Assembly (NCBI GenBank): GCA_021818685.1
Contig: JAKATP010000005.1
Coordinates: 1-54,188 of the forward strand
Direction of reading: 5' to 3'
From: Bacillota bacterium
GTDB lineage: Bacteria; Bacillota; Sulfobacillia; Sulfobacillales; JAIMBI01
DNA length: 54,188 nucleotides
The translations under genes were made by a program, and so were the position numbers. Below, one piece after another: positions 52,629 to 54,188 of this stretch. Each line of letters begins with the position of its first letter. Position 1 is the first letter of the stretch. The notes under the pieces were generated by a model. That model saw nothing but the letters and a program-made list of their open reading frames with translations. It was not told the origin of the DNA and did not search any database.

Positions 52629-53810
52629 ATGGAGGACGGATCGGCAGGACGGCCGGGCGAGTTTCAGGTCGTCTACCAGGTGCAGACGGATCCGGTCATC
52701 GGAAGGGCGACTACCGGCGGTACGGAGGCGTGGCGGGCGCGTGGACGCTTTCTTGGAGAGGTTCCGGCCCCGCGCGGCGGACGCGCGTTGGAGGCCACAG
52801 AGAGCGCCGGAGGGCTAGAGGTGCGGGCGGCCCTGTCCTTGCCGGTTCAGGCGTCCCTCGCGGCCATCGTCGACGCCCTCGAGAGTGGGTGGCCGACGGA
52901 TGTTGCCGTTCGCATCGTGCATGTCGAGTTGCCCTCCAGGCTCGAAGAACACCTGCCGGGCCCGCGGTACGGGGTGCCCGAGCTCCGGCGGCGATTCGCA
53001 ACACGGTTCCGTCCCCTCCTTCTGGCGGCGGTAGACGGAGTCTCCGACGATCTCGACGATTGGGGCGCTGCTCTCCGTGTCCAATGGCTGGCCGGCGTCG
53101 ACATCCTCGTCGAGGGGCGGGGTGAAGACACGGCCGATGGGTCGGAGACGATGCGCCGGCTCGAGAGGGCAGGCTTGGAGGCTTCCCGCATCGCGTTGGA
53201 CACTCCCCGGCGGCCGCTCTACGCCGCCCGTCTGTTCCCGTCCGGACGTGATCTCGTGGCGCAGGCCGAGCGTCTTCGGGATGCGGGGGCCGAAGCCCTG
53301 GTTGTGGAATGGACGGTGTCGGACCTCGACGCGCTGGCGGCCGTAGCTCGGCTGCCTGACAGCCCGGTGATCGTAGCGATGGCGAAGCCCCGCGAGGCGC
53401 CAGCGGCGACTCCGGCGGTTCTCGCACCGGCGGTACTGTTCGGTGAGCTGGTGCGGGCGGCGGGAGCGGATGTGTCGGGGTATGATATCGCAGCTCCCGA
53501 GGGGCGTGCGGCACCCCTCGCGGCCACGGATCAGGCGTCGGTGGGCGAAGCCCTCGCCGCGTCGGGATTCCGGCGCGCGGCGTGGCCGGCGCCGTCTTTC
53601 GGCATTCATCCCGGGATCCTGCCGAGTCTGGTCCGGGAGCTCGGTCCGGACATCGTTATCGACGCCTCGGTCGCTATCCATGGCCATCCCGGAGGTCCGC
53701 GGGCGGGGGCAGCCGCCTTCACACAGGCACTGGACCGCCTGTCGGGGTACGCCGGACCCCTACCAGACGAGCTCGCGCAGGCGCTCGCCCGCTGGGGCGG
53801 TGCCGCGTGA
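52629..53810 (+). CDS. Divergent RuBisCO-like protein of the methionine salvage (MtnW-like) type
   Basis: 393 residues, close to the 414 of Bacillus MtnW. The RuBisCO-large-subunit-like order is visible: LPGPRYGV (109-116), RPLLLAAVDGV, LAGVDILVEG, then GIHPGILPSLVREL and AIHGHPGGPRAGAAAF. MtnW (DK-MTP-1-phosphate enolase) has LPGPKFG, FKG, GVDLIKDDE, HPA and NAGGG at these places. Here Lys is replaced by Arg113 and Asp136, the carbamylated-lysine/Asp/Glu metal set K-D-D-E reads V161-E-G-R, HPA reads K253-P-R, and the phosphate loop GGG is SVA. So it lacks what the enolase needs. It lies first after an S-box and overlaps an MtnE-like gene, so its place is that of MtnW; the reaction is unknown. 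Start ATG 52629 chosen after the terminator. Confidence 0.75.
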   Translation: MEDGSAGRPGEFQVVYQVQTDPVIGRATTGGTEAWRARGRFLGEVPAPRGGRALEATESAGGLEVRAALSLPVQASLAAIVDALESGWPTDVAVRIVHVELPSRLEEHLPGPRYGVPELRRRFATRFRPLLLAAVDGVSDDLDDWGAALRVQWLAGVDILVEGRGEDTADGSETMRRLERAGLEASRIALDTPRRPLYAARLFPSGRDLVAQAERLRDAGAEALVVEWTVSDLDALAAVARLPDSPVIVAMAKPREAPAATPAVLAPAVLFGELVRAAGADVSGYDIAAPEGRAAPLAATDQASVGEALAASGFRRAAWPAPSFGIHPGILPSLVRELGPDIVIDASVAIHGHPGGPRAGAAAFTQALDRLSGYAGPLPDELAQALARWGGAA

Positions 53811-54188
53811 GGCGCGCGACGAGACACGGGCAGGGCGCCTCCGCCATCCCCGGGGGACGTCCTCTGGCCGATCGGATGCAGGCCCTGCCGGAACAGTTCT
53901 TTTCGAACCTGGTGGCGAAGACCACGGCACGCATAAAGGCTGGACACGATGTCATCAATCTGGGGCAGGGCAATCCCATCGACGAGACCCCGCCGCATGT
54001 CGTCGACCGCCTCCGGTCCACCGCGGGCGAGCTTCGTTACCAGCGTTACGGGCCGTTCTCCGGGCTTTCTGATTTGAAGGCGGCGGCGGCACGCTGGTAT
54101 GCCGCGCGCTACGGCGTTCATCTCGACCCAGCGCGCGAGATCGCCATCACCATGGGCATGAAGGCAGGGCCACGTCATAGTCGACGAT
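53807..54188 (+). CDS. mtnE: MtnE-like aminotransferase (methionine salvage), 5' part
   Basis: 127 codons before the window ends. LPEQFFSNLVAKTTARIKAG, HDVINLGQGNP and YGPFSGLSDLKAAAARWY match the start of Bacillus MtnE, the fold-type I PLP aminotransferase that converts 2-keto-4-methylthiobutyrate to methionine. GTG 53807 overlaps the RLP stop (GTGA), though ATG 53874 (MQALPEQFF) is nearer the usual start. The last ~25 bases do not follow the family: reading in another frame gives GHVIVDD, which would fit later in the protein, so a deletion or sequence error near the end is possible. Confidence 0.8.
   Translation, partial: MRRATRHGQGASAIPGGRPLADRMQALPEQFFSNLVAKTTARIKAGHDVINLGQGNPIDETPPHVVDRLRSTAGELRYQRYGPFSGLSDLKAAAARWYAARYGVHLDPAREIAITMGMKAGPRHSRR

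Overview
The window reads as about 54 kb of chromosome from a high-G+C, probably aerobic or facultatively aerobic, deep-branching member of the Bacillota (Sulfobacillia, Thermaerobacter or Symbiobacterium type). This is inferred from gene order: glpX-rho-rpmE-prfA-prmC and tsaC-ywlE-rpiB-upp-atpZIBEFHAGDC are Bacillota-style, the S-box (SAM-I) leader precedes methionine-salvage genes as in Bacillus, and strong GGAGG ribosome binding sites precede many GTG and TTG starts. There are no rRNA, tRNA or CRISPR loci, and both ends cut through a gene.

Layout. 1-3.1 kb (minus): a molybdenum hydroxylase operon (2Fe-2S, molybdopterin and truncated FAD subunits; form II, not true CO dehydrogenase). 3.1-4.7 kb: a decayed stretch with a second, broken copy of the 2Fe-2S gene and part of its upstream region. 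4.7-10.3 kb: small ORF, DUF2103-like protein, Nudix hydrolase, cyanophycinase, MinC, a phosphoesterase and a class A beta-lactamase-like hydrolase. 10.4-13.9 kb: csoR-copA copper module; CopA carries three C-terminal YHS domains. 13.9-16.2 kb: a two-gene TraG-like ATPase plus replication-relaxation protein module. 16.4-19.4 kb: phosphomannomutase and, divergently, an NCS1 nucleobase transporter. 19.4-22.1 kb: paaABCD phenylacetyl-CoA epoxygenase without paaE. 22.3-24.3 kb: GNAT protein and MurJ.

24.8-42.2 kb is the housekeeping core: class II fructose bisphosphatase, Rho with a long disordered N-terminus, L31, RF1 and its methylase, a rhodanese, an ion transporter, TsaC/Sua5, a YwlE-type phosphatase, RpiB, UPRTase, the complete F1Fo ATP synthase and a DMT transporter. 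Many genes overlap by 1-13 bases, implying translational coupling.

42.3-52.3 kb: GNAT protein, OmpR-type two-component system, GH18 glycosidase whose 5' end abuts an 11-bp tandem repeat, HtrA-like protease, alpha/beta hydrolase, and an sdhCAB succinate dehydrogenase. 52.4-54.2 kb: a sigma-A promoter, SAM-I riboswitch and terminator ahead of a RuBisCO-like protein and an MtnE-like aminotransferase (cut by the window end). The RuBisCO-like protein looks like the methionine-salvage enolase MtnW, but the metal-binding and catalytic lysine positions are all changed; it is the most unusual item here.
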